DNA of 64,000 bases from Apricaphanius iberus (Eukaryota; Chordata; Actinopteri; Cyprinodontiformes; Aphaniidae). This document shows positions 54,565-64,000 of this stretch, piece after piece. The notes under the pieces are model-generated. The model saw nothing but the letters and a program-made list of their open reading frames with translations. It searched no databases and had not been told where the DNA came from. The DNA is taken from contig JAPXFQ010000065.1 in NCBI GenBank assembly GCA_028564705.1, positions 186,001 through 250,000 of the forward strand. The letters are read 5' to 3'. The translations under genes were made by a program, and so were the position numbers. The stretch's first letter is position 1. Every line of letters begins with the position of its first letter.

Positions 54565-55695
54565 GGGGTCTGTTCCAGAAAGCAGGTTATGTGACATACT
54601 CGGATAAGTTTCAGGGTAAGTTTGTGGATAACCTCAACTTTTGGTTCCAAAAACAGAGGTATCTTTCAAGGTATGTTAGTAACCATAACAACTTAATCTC
54701 TGAACATAGCCTGCTCTGGACCAGGTTATGTTCTGGGTTATTTTACTCCAGAGAGGGTTCTGAGTGTAGCGTGAACTTTTAAATGATGAACCATTGGACG
54801 TGGAAGCACAGATTATACTATGTGTTGTCAAAATAACTTCCATTTTGTCAACAAGAAACTTTCGGATAAAAGCCCATTACATATTACAAGCAATCAAAAA
54901 CTATTTCACAAACATATTAGTAACCACAAAAAAAAGTCAATGTACAATATTATTGTACCCTCGACAAATTGTTGGCAAAAGAAAGTGAATTCTTAATAAT
55001 GATCCAACATACAGGAACAATTATACATTATTTCCTCCAGCACCACTTGACATCTAAGGGGTAGAAAAAGAATAAATAAAAATGAAGATAGTTGAGAGTT
55101 AGTATATTTAAGGCTAATGTCTCCAATAAGGCTGATCCAGTAATGCTTTTATTCAAATTCAAGTGAAGTGTAACATTTTAACCTGTGGACCCTCCACAGT
55201 TTTTTTGGTAGAAAATATAAATTTTTCTAACTAAAATGTACTAAATAATTAAAGTAAGGAACATACGTGTAGAACATACTATTAGATAGTCATTTATACA
55301 GCTTATCAGCAAAAAAACTTGATTAAGGGGTGAGTTGGACTTTAAACTCGCACAGTTATTTTTTGCCAAGCCAAGGTTCTTTCTTTAGCTTTATTGCTAT
55401 TTTTTCATAATGATTGGCTTAAATTCCTCATAGGTCAGCATTAGTACTTCCAATTCCACTTCTTTGAAATATTCTGGCATTTATTTCTCTTGAATTTCCT
55501 TTGTGACTCTTTAATTCTGTGATCCGTTGAGAGGGTCTTTATGTTTCAGGGTTTACCAGGAGGAGGTTGATTAACCAGATTCTTATCAGGTGTTCTGGAA
55601 CCAACATACTCTGGCTAAGCAGGTTTTGGGTTGGTTAACCAAGACTTCTGGGTTTACCACATGGTAAGTTAACAAAGCTTTCTGGAACAGGCCCC
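54565..55695. mobile_element. 1.1-kb TIR DNA transposon, non-autonomous
   Basis: Left GGGGTCTGTTCCAGAAAGC and right complement GGGGCCTGTTCCAGAAAGC form terminal inverted repeats, with subterminal 'gggttaaccaa'/'ggataacctcaac' motifs. No transposase frame and no clear target duplication. Its right end fuses to the last TMBIM exon and provides its stop codon. Confidence 0.75.
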
Positions 55696-55696
55696 A

Positions 55697-55823
55697 GGTT
55701 CAACCTCCTCAGTTAAAGATTTGAAGCAAGCAAACAAGGTAATGATGTCCAAATAGAGGTTGAGAGCAGCAAACACGGACTCCTGAGGAGAGATTTCATA
55801 CTTCCAGTGTTTCCCACAAAGAA
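55697..55823 (-). CDS. TMBIM-family last exon, truncated at both ends
   Basis: It reads LCGKHWKYEISPQES and VFAALNLYLDIITLF, the diagnostic 'G.(K/R)...SPEEYVFAALNLYLDII' end of lifeguard proteins, then a non-conserved tail. The first eight or so codons, expected to encode the DTQL motif, are absent because an L2-tail repeat begins at about 55824. The frame runs into the transposon terminus at 55695 and stops at 55669-55671. Confidence 0.75.
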
Positions 55824-56110
55824 CTATTCAATTCAATTCAATTCAGTTTATTTATATAGCGCCATTTCACAACAGATGTCATCTCAAGGCACTTTACAAA
55901 AAGAGTTATTACAATACAATGTTTAGTGTAGAAATTACTAGCAGAGTATAAAACACCACGTACCGCAGAGACACAGACAGAGAAAGATCTTGTAGCAACC
56001 CTGACATCTGAAGACAGGGTATTCGTGTGATGAAAGAGAAAAGGGCAGTTATTAGCAAGGCTCTAAAAACAAACACAGGCCTTTTTTCCCCCCTCCAGAG
56101 ATGTGACTAT
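55824..56110 (-). mobile_element. L2-type LINE tail fragment
   Basis: 'ttcaattcaattcaattcag' then 'tttatttatatagcgccatt' and 'atctcaaggcactttaca' are the reverse complement of the L2 tail (compare 14060-14113). Inserted at the 5' edge of the last TMBIM exon. Confidence 0.75.
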
Positions 56111-56547
56111 GCATCTAAACGGCAGACATATAAATTATTGTTCAGTTTGAGTAGTGCGGTTGAAAATAAGTTGTGACTTGCTGCTGACAGCGCAGTTCTG
56201 CATGCAGGTTGCAGTTTGTTCTCCTAGTTGACGGGATGGGTCACAACAGTTGCTGTTAATGCCAAAAGCACTTAGCAGATGTGGCTGCACAAATGAAGCC
56301 CACTGCTGCTCTGACGTGCATAATTGAAATTAAAGGGCAAGAGGACAAGTGAGTTACACTAAGGGTTGGTACAAACACTGGTTGCGGGCTGCATGACCTG
56401 CATGATCAAAACCACATCCATTCTCTTGACTTCGAAGCTTATTTGATGTTGGTTTCTTTCTTTTATCAAAACTTGTTTTCGTTTGATTTTTTAATGCAGA
56501 ATGTTGCAGACAAGTGCTTGCTGTCACGGGGGCGGGAGTGTACTTAC

Positions 56548-56595
56548 TAGAGAAAACAACACAGCTCCCAGGTAGGCGTAGAAGATGTTGAGAAA
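56548..56595 (-). CDS. TMBIM-family exon: LYA-LGA helix
   Basis: 16 codons, acceptor (minus) 'ctttccgcag', donor 'gtaagt', phase 0. It encodes FLNIFYAYLGAVLFSL, matching 'I..LYACLGALLFT' of the family. The next family residues, the conserved (F/Y)L..DTQL, should open the following exon but are missing there. Confidence 0.8.
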
Positions 56596-56794
56596 CTGCG
56601 GAAAGAACGAAGAGACAAAATCAGCAGAGACATGTAACATCACATCTCTGTAATTATTTATTCCACAAATGGGTCTAACAACTTTAAAATTCAATTCACA
56701 ATTATGTCTTGTGTGCACTGATGCTGTCTGGAACATATCTTTTACTTCTGAACGTGAGAAGAGGACACGTTTTTTCAACTCTAACACTGATATT

Positions 56795-57130
56795 CACAGT
56801 GCCAAGAAAAAAAGTATTCACCCCTTTCCCCTTAAACATTTGCACATTTCGTCACTATACAAGCCCAAACTTTAACGTATTTTATATTGATTTTTTTCAT
56901 TGACAATAAACAATGGAGCAGTTCATTCTTAAGTGGAGGGGAAATGAAGCATGGTTTTCAAAATGTATTACTATTCAAATAAAATTCTCGCTGAAAAGTG
57001 AATCTCTGTCTCCACACAGAGTATAATGCCTGTCTGAAACAATTCAAATCAGACTGGCTTCCCTGACCCTGCTGAAGAAAAGCCTCCCCACAGCATGATA
57101 CTGCCACTATCATGGTGAGGATGGGGTTCT
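56795..57130 (+). mobile_element. Tc1-like remnant ('agtattcacccctt' type)
   Basis: 'cacagtgccaagaaaaaaag' with 'tattcaccccttt' is the terminal region of a fish Tc1 family. 'ccccacagcatgatactgcc' is a remnant of its transposase. Confidence 0.65.
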
Positions 57131-57205
57131 CAGGTTCATGTGCAATTTCATTTAATTATTTGTCAATGCTAATTCCCAATCCGATACTTCCATAGGTAAT
57201 ACATA

Positions 57206-57266
57206 ATATATATATATATATATAAAATTATATATATATAATATATATATAATATTATATTATATA

Positions 57267-57297
<31 letters not shown>

Positions 57298-57299
57298 CC
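57206..57299. repeat. (TA)n tract
   Basis: About 94 bases of nearly pure alternating TA in several blocks. Confidence 0.9.
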
Positions 57300-57697
57300 A
57301 AAGAGGAGTGAAGGAACACATCCAGAAGGTTTCCTTTTTTCAGTCACCTAATTTAAAAAAATTTGAAATTATGTTAGCAAACACAGTACTTCTGTGAGGT
57401 AGCTTGAACAATTATTCACTTTTGAATGTTAGGGCAACAGTAGCCTAAATATAAAAAGGTCTACAAAAACAAATTATATCTTAATTTAAATAAAGTTAAT
57501 AATGATAATACATATCAGGAGTAATTTTGACTGAATATTCTCTGTATTTGAGCGGTTTATTAGAATGGTGATGAAAATGAAGTCATTTCTACAGATTAGT
57601 AATGCGCAGATACTTTCAACTTTATGCACGGATTCAAAGTAAATAAATCAATTACAGAAAAGATTCCTTAGATTAAGGCATATCTGCTCCACTTTTC

Positions 57698-57708
<11 letters not shown>

Positions 57709-57724
<16 letters not shown>
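57709..57724. repeat. Poly(T)-poly(G) tract
   Basis: A T-rich run followed by 16 G. Confidence 0.85.
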
Positions 57725-57728
<4 letters not shown>

Positions 57729-58124
57729 AAGCAATTAAAATTACATAAGAATTTTCTGTTAAATATCTTAGGATGCATTAAAGAAATCGAAAGACAACCA
57801 GCAGATGTTGTTCATGAATACCTTTGTGATTATACTCGAACAATATCTGAATTTCTGTCACGCCCAAGATTTGTTCAAGATTTAAGAAACAGAGAAATAG
57901 TTGGTATGATAGTGTCTACAATTTCCGTTGCGTGTATATGAAACCAGGCAAAGAAGCAGGTCTGAGAAAAGAGAAGTCCTTTTGCCACCACCAGTCATGA
58001 CCAGACATCAAAGTCAACCTCTGTACTGCATTTCAGACGAGCCATTCTTGAATTTATTGTCGATTGGAATGAACTGGCAAAATATTGCATCCTGCTTAGA
58101 AGTAAACCGTCAGACCCTCTACAG

Positions 58125-58325
58125 CAGGGGTGGGGAACCTTGGCCCTCATCCTACAAGGTTTCCATGTTTCCCTACGCAAACACACCTGAATAAAGTGAA
58201 CTAGTAATTGTGCAACACTTCATTGGCTGTTGGATCCATTTGATTTGAGTCAGGTGTGTTGAAGCAGGGTTACCTGGAAAACTTAGAGGAATGCGGCCCT
58301 CGAGGACCATGGTTCTCCACCCCTG
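58125..58325. mobile_element. hAT MITE with 8-bp target duplication
   Basis: Ends CAGGGGTGGGGAACC and, complemented, CAGGGGTGGAGAACC. CTCTACAG is repeated on both sides (58117-58124, 58326-58333). 201 bp, no coding. Complete and probably recent. Confidence 0.9.
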
Positions 58326-58555
58326 CTCTACAGGCACAGACAACAACTTGAGATTCGGCCACTTACATATTCAACAATACCAAACAACAGTCTCAACATA
58401 GTTATTGTTGAAATTATCCAGTCAACGACAAACGCAGGGGAAAGATATGTGCATGGCAGGCCCACTCCTGCTCTCAACCAATCACAGTGCAACAAACGCC
58501 CTAACTTTCGTTTCTACTAAACTCCTTCCCTTTTCACTATACTTTCTTTAAATAA

Positions 58556-58672
58556 AATGTATGTATGTGTGAGTGAATATGTATGTATGTATGTATATGT
58601 GAGTGAAATATGTGTATGTGTGGGTGAATATGTATTTATGTGAGTGTGAGAATGAATTATGGCCTATATGGT

Positions 58673-58703
<31 letters not shown>
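58556..58703. repeat. Minisatellite (tatg/gtga units) and (TA)n
   Basis: Irregular 'gtatgtatgtgtgagtgaat' units up to about 58655, then about 26 bases of TA. Confidence 0.85.
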
Positions 58704-58708
<5 letters not shown>

Positions 58709-59016
58709 TTCCAGTGTTAATTTTCAATTCCATTTTGTCAAAATAAAAACAAGTAAATACTATGTAGATTTGCTAGGTCTCTAAACATCCTTACCAGCAA
58801 ATGCCAACAACAAGGTTTTAAAGTGATATCCCTCATTTGGAAAGATCCATCACTCCCTGGGGTATTAAGCAGGCCCATCTTTATAGTCCACTCACTTTAT
58901 AGGTCACTAGCAATAAAGTCAGGGGATAAAACCAAACAGATTGTATAAACATGTCTACTTTGAATGCCTGATGTCCAGTCTGCTCTTATTGCACACATGC
59001 ATAAACACATTATTAC

Positions 59017-59103
59017 CTGTGATCTGATGATGGCACACAATAGTAGGGACAATAAGGAACAGGCGAACATCCACAAGCACCCAGTTCCAGCTGTAAATTC
59101 CCA
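59017..59103 (-). CDS. TMBIM-family exon: WEFT..G helix
   Basis: 29 codons, acceptor (minus) 'ctttttag', donor 'gtaata', phase 0 on both sides. It encodes WEFTAGTGCLWMFACSLLSL and LLCAIIRSQ, matching the family's '(Y/W)DFT.C.G.L' start followed by a hydrophobic helix. Confidence 0.8.
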
Positions 59104-59672
59104 CTAAAAAGGGAGAGGAAGAAAAAAACAAACAATACAATAATATACACTAACATGTAGATTTCAAAAAGTAAAAATACTTATATATTTATAAGGACTG
59201 TGCACAGAAATTCTTCAATTTATCCTAAAAGCCATCTGTGGTATTGTGGCTAAGCTGCAGGGCTCTGTGGAGTGTGAAATGACAAAGACATACTGCCGTT
59301 CCACATAAAAAGAACATCCTAATAGTTCTGGATATAATCGTCCTGAGCAATTAATCAACAATCTGCAGCAGAGGCACAGACCAGCGGAGAGTAGATATGA
59401 CCTTCTGGCCTGTGTGTGCTTTTCAAATGGATGGTAAACAGATGGCTCTGCAGGAGAGCGCTGATCACCTGAGGAGCTATGAGCTGAAAATGTGGGGTGG
59501 CCTGTTTGACATTTATGTCATAGTGACAGAGCTCAAAAGGCTCCGTGCTTTGGGTAAACTGCAGTCCAGGAGGTGTTAGGAAGTGGAAGATGAACGACCA
59601 GTTGTAAAACTTAACTGTTTGTGACTGTGGCTAGTCACTCTGCCAATATAGTCCGAGTGGGGCGGTCACCGT

Positions 59673-60185
59673 TTACAACACAGTTTTAAGTTTCACTTCA
59701 TTTAGATAGTTTATGTTATTGTTAGTAGTTGCCAGGAACATTAAAAATCCATAACCCATTGTTTCTAAACCACAATTACAGTAATTTTCAAATTCTCGGA
59801 AAAGTATTTGGAGACGACTTATGGTAGAGAAATGAACATTAAATTCACGAGCAACAGCACTTGTGGGCATTCCTGCTGTCAGCATGCCAACTGCAAGCTC
59901 ACTCAAAACTTGCGACATCTTTTATTTTGGCCAGTTTAAGGCACATCTGTGCAATAATCAGGCTGTCTAATGAGCATCTTGATGGGGCACACCTGTGAGG
60001 TGGGATGGGTTATCTCAGCAAAGGAGAAGTGCTCACTATCACAGATTTAGACAGATTTGCGGACAATACTTGAGAGAAATTGTTATTTTGTGTATGTAGA
60101 AAATGTTTCAGATCTTTGAGTTTCATCTCATAAAAAATGGGAGCAAAAACAAAAGTGGTGCGTTTGTATTTTTGTTCAGTGTAAG
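59673..60185 (-). mobile_element. Tc1-like transposon 5' part with transposase head
   Basis: Minus strand starts near 60185 with 'acaaaaatacaaacgcacca' and a frame opens MSQVLSELAVGMLTAGMP at 59918. It continues SAVAREFNVHFSTISRLQ, a helix-turn-helix head of a Tc1 transposase. The frame is lost after about 45 residues, so no catalytic domain remains. Confidence 0.75.
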
Positions 60186-61126
60186 TAACCAGCAAATTTG
60201 GTTGGGAAATATTTTTTCTGAAAAATAACATTCTCCTACGTAACAGCCCAAAAACTTTAATAGAAGCAATATTCAACTCTACGTTAAATTAGAAAATAAG
60301 ATCATTTTGAAAAATATATCTACTTGAATTTATGGGCTTTTTGAGGTCTCGTGTGTCTTACATCAGAAATTTGTCTACACAGAAATGTGTCTCTAAAGTA
60401 GAACAAACAAAAAACTGAATTGCTGTTGGGTTTTGGGTTTCTAGTTCATACAGAATATGATAACATGTTTTTACCAATGTCTCAACATTCCTAAAACTAA
60501 TGACTAAATTCTAATCCCCAAAACAGGTAATAAAAATCATTTGTCTCCATTAGCACCTACCGAACATATAGTTGTAATAATCATAGATATATAAACATCA
60601 GTATTACATTCAAGTCCCCATCTCCATTATGATGTAACAAAAAAAACAAAAAACGGACAGATTTCATATGGCAACAGTCACCAGGCAATTTGTGTTGCTG
60701 TGTTCATGATTTGAATCTGTAGAGCTTTTCAGTTTTGAAATATGAGTTATTACAGCAGCAAAATCTATTATCAGTTCATTTTTAAGTATAATAATCTATT
60801 CAGTTCAGTGTAAACATTGTGAATATTACACATTTACAGTAAAAGCCTCAGATTAGAAGAGTTTAGCTGAGCCTCAGAATATGTAACTGCCGCAAACACT
60901 GGTTTCAGCAATAATCATAGTTTTGCCTGGACAGCAGTCCTGTCGAAGCATTAAACCTCGGCTTGTGCTGCATGCGGAAACCTGGCCAACATGTTCCAGA
61001 TGACTGCAACGGAAACACATCTCGCAGCGCGGATATTTATGAGAGGCCGATAAGCCGATGCAGTTTATAAAATGCCACTTTTGGTTGAGCTACAAAAACA
61101 AGCCCAGAGTGTGTCACTGATCTTAC

Positions 61127-61261
61127 CTTTGACTGCATGGCAAACAGACCGATGCCAAAGGAAATAAAAGCTGTTGCAACCACAGCCCACAGAACTGCTT
61201 TGGCATCATGGTACGTGCAGACACAAATATCGAACAGATGTTGCATGTTGGAAATGTACAT
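61127..61261 (-). CDS. TMBIM-family exon: YHDAKAV helix
   Basis: 45 codons; acceptor (minus) 'cttcttcag', donor 'gtaaga'. It encodes ...CTYHDAKAVLWAVVATAFIS and GIGLFAMQSK, matching 'SYYDTKAV...FAMQTK' in GRINA/FAIM2. The 5' edge is the least certain part, because the first dozen residues are not well conserved. Confidence 0.78.
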
Positions 61262-61369
61262 CTGAAGAAGTCCGTAGCTAATACGTAGTTGAAATTTTAC
61301 AATCACAAACTTCAATGTTTTTATTTTTTTATTTTTTACATTTTTTATTTTGACTTACACAGATTAATA

Positions 61370-61695
61370 CATAATTGTGAAGAAAAAGTAAAATTCTTTG
61401 TTCAAAGAAAAATTAATTCAGCCCCTGGAGTCAATGTTTTGTGGAGCCCCTAGTCATAGCGATTTGAGCTTAACAGCTGTGACATTATGTCTCTCCTGCT
61501 TTTTTTGTTTTTTTACAACTATAGATTGATATTTTATTACCATTCTTCTTGGCATTTTCCTTCCACACACAGTTATGCACAACTTTGTGTTGGTCTACCA
61601 GATAAAGTCCGATTAAAATACCTTAAAGTTTGTGGTTGTAATGTGACAATTTTTGTATAAATTGAAGGGGCTATGTATACTTTTGCAAGGCAGAG
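61370..61695 (-). mobile_element. Tc1-like remnant ('tacttttgcaaggca' type)
   Basis: 'ggggctatgtatacttttgc' and 'ggcattttccttccacacac' match the same Tc1-derived family as 56795-57130. Confidence 0.6.
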
Positions 61696-61822
61696 TATCT
61701 CAGATTTTGCGAGAATTCTATAAATATGATAATTTTCCAGAGTTAAAGAAGAGTCATTCCAGAGCTGATATGTCTGACAGATTGACTTGTAGCTGATAAA
61801 AAAGATACCAGCCTGAAAGAAT

Positions 61823-61824
<2 letters not shown>

Positions 61825-61856
<32 letters not shown>
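61825..61856. repeat. (CA)16 microsatellite
   Basis: Sixteen uninterrupted CA units. Confidence 0.95.
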
Positions 61857-61860
<4 letters not shown>

Positions 61861-62235
61861 ACTGCACAGATTATTCTAGTGCAGAGAAATTGTTATGAGT
61901 CTGTCAAGCTTCTGGTTTATCCGCAGCCAAAAGCCCAAAAAATCTGATCCCATATCCCCCTTTTTTGGTAAGCCACCAAAAACGATATCTAGTTTGATGC
62001 CTTCAAGCTTGGCATCGAGCAGACTATCAGATTTGGATCAAATTGGATTATTATTAATGTGCAAATGTGCAAAATAAATAAATAAAAAATAAAACTGCTC
62101 ACGCTGACAAAGATAAAAACATCAGGCCTTCAGCAACAGTCTAGAGAGAGGAAAGAAGAGACGGACAAATGAATTAAACAGAGCAAGGATGGTGGTGTTT
62201 TAATTTGCTGCCTGGACGGAGCTGCGTCTACTCAC

Positions 62236-62319
62236 AGACAAGCCCAGAGCTATAAAACTGAGGGGCAATCGCCGACAGATGTTACCACAGCAGCACAGAA
62301 CCAGAATGATTACAATCAA
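62236..62319 (-). CDS. TMBIM-family exon: CCGN..RR..P helix
   Basis: Acceptor (minus) 'tcttccag', donor 'gtgagt'. 28 codons in phase 0 encode LIVIILVLCCCGNICRRLPL and SFIALGLS. This corresponds to the family's 'LACC...RR.FPWN.ILL' segment between two helices. The segment that should precede it, about 20-25 residues, was not found. Confidence 0.72.
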
Positions 62320-62602
62320 CTGGAAGAAAACTGGAAGAAGCCTACCACTCCATCAACTTTATGAAACGTAGGGACTTCTAACTAATGGAATCAAAAATAT
62401 TATGCTTTTTACTGTAACATGAAGTGCCACTGTAGGATGTAAGCCATGATGTTGCTCATTTGTGCATGGTGGCAGCTCTACTTGTTTCCCTTTTTGTGCG
62501 AGGCTTGCTTTAACACAGACAGGCCAGGCCGCACGTAAGCTATTTAGATGGAATGGCTTCTGACATGGATTCAAAGAAATCCCACGAGGGTTGGTGTCTC
62601 AC

Positions 62603-62680
62603 CAGTAAAGAAAGGAGCAGATGATCCCAACAGTACACAGCAGCTGACTCATCAAGGTTGGTACACATCCTGTACAAAAC
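62603..62680 (-). CDS. TMBIM-family exon: transmembrane helix 1, frameshifted
   Basis: Acceptor (minus) 'tttaatag', donor 'gtgaga'. The 3' part reads TLMSQLLCTVGIICSFLYW, a clear lifeguard helix 1. The 5' part reads FVQDVY in another frame, matching the family's F(I/V)RKVY. One missing base between 62659 and 62660 separates the two frames. The phase at the acceptor matches the preceding exon only for the FVQDVY frame. Confidence 0.7.
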
Positions 62681-63019
62681 CTATTAAATGGAGGAAGAGA
62701 AAAAAAGGGGATGGTGGGCAAAGCAGGAAGAAACAAAAAAAAAAGTCAAACAGACGCAGGTTGGCAGGTGAGGTTGTTTATGCTGCACAAGGGGAAAAAA
62801 TAAATGGTTCTGATTTCGGTGAGTCTGCACCTAATCCTCTGATCAGAAGCAGCTAGTGAGGTGTTAGAGGTGAAAATCTAAGGTTACACACACCATAGCT
62901 CAAAGCAGTTTGCTGTTCAAGATTCATAAAAAAATAAAAATAATGGAGTAAATATATTTTATCCACTTTTGGCCATGATAAAAACATTCATCCCTCTGAC
63001 CTCTATCTTTAGCTCTCCC

Positions 63020-63182
63020 CTCTTCGTATCGCAGCGTCAATGAAGCCAGTCTGCTCTGATTCGTTGATATATACAGGTGGAGCTTCGCTGCTGTACCCGT
63101 CACCATAAGGAGGTGGGTCCTCAGGATAGATCATGTTGTAGGACCCATGGGGAGAGGTGGCTACAATGTTCCCCTTCCCAAC
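63020..63182 (-). CDS. TMBIM-family exon: Pro/Tyr-rich N-terminal cytosolic segment
   Basis: Acceptor (minus) 'cttatag'. 54 codons plus one base encode GSYNMIYPEDPPPYGDGYSS, then EQTGFIDAAIRRG, the usual Pro-Tyr-rich head and the 'D..IRR-F-RKVY' entry to helix 1. The expected donor after CGAAGAG reads 'gggaga', not 'gtgaga'. Without splicing the frame reads into ES-stop. The start codon must lie beyond 63182 and probably beyond the window. Confidence 0.7.
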
Positions 63183-63629
63183 CTATAAGATCAGCCAGAG
63201 GTTTACAGAAATTCAACATATAGCTCCCATATGGCTCCCAAATGTGGGAATGTTGTAAAAATATGAGATCTTAATTAATGTGCAAGCGGAACACATTTTA
63301 TTTTAAAAGTGAGTATTAAAAAAAATGGACATAGCTTTGTTGCATAAGTGTACAAAGCGTTAAACTAATTCCTTATTGAAGTATCTTTTGATTCAGTTTC
63401 TGCATTTGGTGTTCTCGCTTTGCCACCAAAAATAAATTATAGTGATCCCAATTAGCAGTAAATAACGTGCAACATGAAAGTTTCTCATTTTCATCCTTCA
63501 GCTGAAGCCATAATTAGCTAAATTTCCTAATGACCTAATTGTACACACTGCATTACTCAGGAAAACTTTCCTTCAGAACTGATTCTCTAGAACTAATAAA
63601 AGCAAGATTGCCACTAGTCAATGAAGCTG

Positions 63630-64000
63630 CCAAATTGATTTTATTTAATTTTTTGTAACTCACAGTACAGCAACATGGCAATTCAAAGTGCTTTCATTAT
63701 ACAAATATGAAAACAACAAACAGCACAAAAACATTACAGAGCAGAGGCAAAATAAAATACGGTGATGAAAGGTGGGTATGCAGAGTACAGTTGTTCCAGC
63801 TTTTATTAATCAAAGGAGACTCTGAACAGATGAGTTATTAGCCTTGATTTAAAAGAACTCAGTGTTTCAGCATCTATGCAGTTTTCTGGAAGTTTGTTCC
63901 AGATTAGAGGAGAATAAAAATTGAATGCTGCCTTTCCAAGTGTGGCTCTGATTCTGTGGATGCTGAGTGGACTTGTACTAGAAGATGTAAAAAATCTTAA
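63630..64000 (-). mobile_element. LINE-derived interspersed repeat (runs off the window)
   Basis: 'atggcaattcaaagtgcttt', 'gcagttttctggaagtttgt' and 'tccagattagaggagaataa' match an abundant fish LINE tail. Same family as 38650-38940. No coding potential seen. Confidence 0.6.

Larger units (their letters stand above)
55697..63182 (-). pseudogene. TMBIM/LFG (Bax-inhibitor-1-like) family gene, probably broken
   Basis: Seven exons read on the minus strand: 63020-63182, 62603-62680, 62236-62319, 61127-61261, 59017-59103, 56548-56595, 55697-55823. Together they follow the lifeguard (FAIM2/GRINA/TMBIM1) order: Pro/Tyr-rich N-terminus, then transmembrane helices, ending in SPQESVFAALNLYLDII, the family's C-terminal signature. 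These proteins are hydrophobic membrane proteins that modulate Ca2+ leak and apoptosis. Lesions seen: donor GG instead of GT at 63018-63019; a one-base deletion near 62659/62660; no recognisable exon between 62320 and 62602; last exon cut by an L2-tail repeat at about 55824; reading frame running into a TIR transposon, with the stop at 55669-55671. The internal exons keep clean splice sites, so decay would be recent. From memory and unverified, human TMBIM7 is a pseudogene near ANKIB1, so this may be the fish counterpart. Assembly error is the main alternative. Confidence 0.75.

Noticed and set aside
58556..58703. Direct repeats that might suggest a CRISPR-like array
   Set aside because: They are irregular tetranucleotide microsatellite units in a vertebrate intron, with no spacers.
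62400..62560. Minus-strand LRAAWPVCVKAS frame as the missing TMBIM exon
   Set aside because: Only a loose LR..W resemblance and a poor acceptor; not enough to call an exon.

Overview
The window looks like a piece of a teleost fish chromosome. It holds spliced genes with canonical GT/AG introns and very AT-rich introns. It also carries a dense load of fish-type mobile DNA: Tc1-like remnants, hAT and Harbinger-like MITEs, L2-type LINE tails that share an 'aattgaattgaatt' end, and one large LTR element. The species cannot be fixed from this sequence alone.

Region 1 (1-52.5 kb, + strand) is one gene. It is the 3' part of ANKIB1, a RING-in-between-RING (RBR) E3 ubiquitin ligase of the Ariadne type. 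Seventeen coding exons (1191-50512) join in a consistent phase and give 950 visible residues. In order these are the end of the ankyrin repeats, a linker, RING1, IBR, RING2 with its catalytic cysteine, the Ariadne helical domain, a UIM and a long acidic/Ser-rich tail. The upstream exons (start codon and most ankyrin repeats) lie before base 1. A 3' UTR with a good late poly(A) signal ends near 52.54 kb.

Intron 11 (12.4 kb) is the main mobile-DNA landing site. It holds a Tc1 transposase remnant, a 1.9-kb terminal-inverted-repeat element, a Harbinger-like MITE, and an 8-kb LTR element lying antisense to ANKIB1. The LTR element has 4-bp target duplications and a polypurine tract but no recognisable gag, pol or env. 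Intron 14 (9.4 kb) holds further MITEs and a perfect 22-bp-arm palindrome.

Region 2 (52.6-64 kb) contains a second gene on the minus strand, converging on ANKIB1. It is a TMBIM/LFG (Bax-inhibitor-1-like) seven-transmembrane gene recognisable over seven exons between 63182 and 55697. Several exons have perfect splice sites. The N-terminal exon, however, has GG where its GT donor should be, and the next exon has a one-base deletion exactly where the conserved helix would be read. One exon is not found. The last exon is cut at its 5' edge by an L2-tail repeat, and its 3' end runs into a TIR transposon that supplies the stop codon. I read it as a decaying pseudogene, with assembly error or a divergent working gene as alternatives. 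This is the most interesting result in the window.

Nothing here resembles an operon, CRISPR array or prokaryotic system. Elsewhere the sequence is intron or intergenic DNA made of repeats, simple-sequence tracts and unclassified AT-rich DNA.
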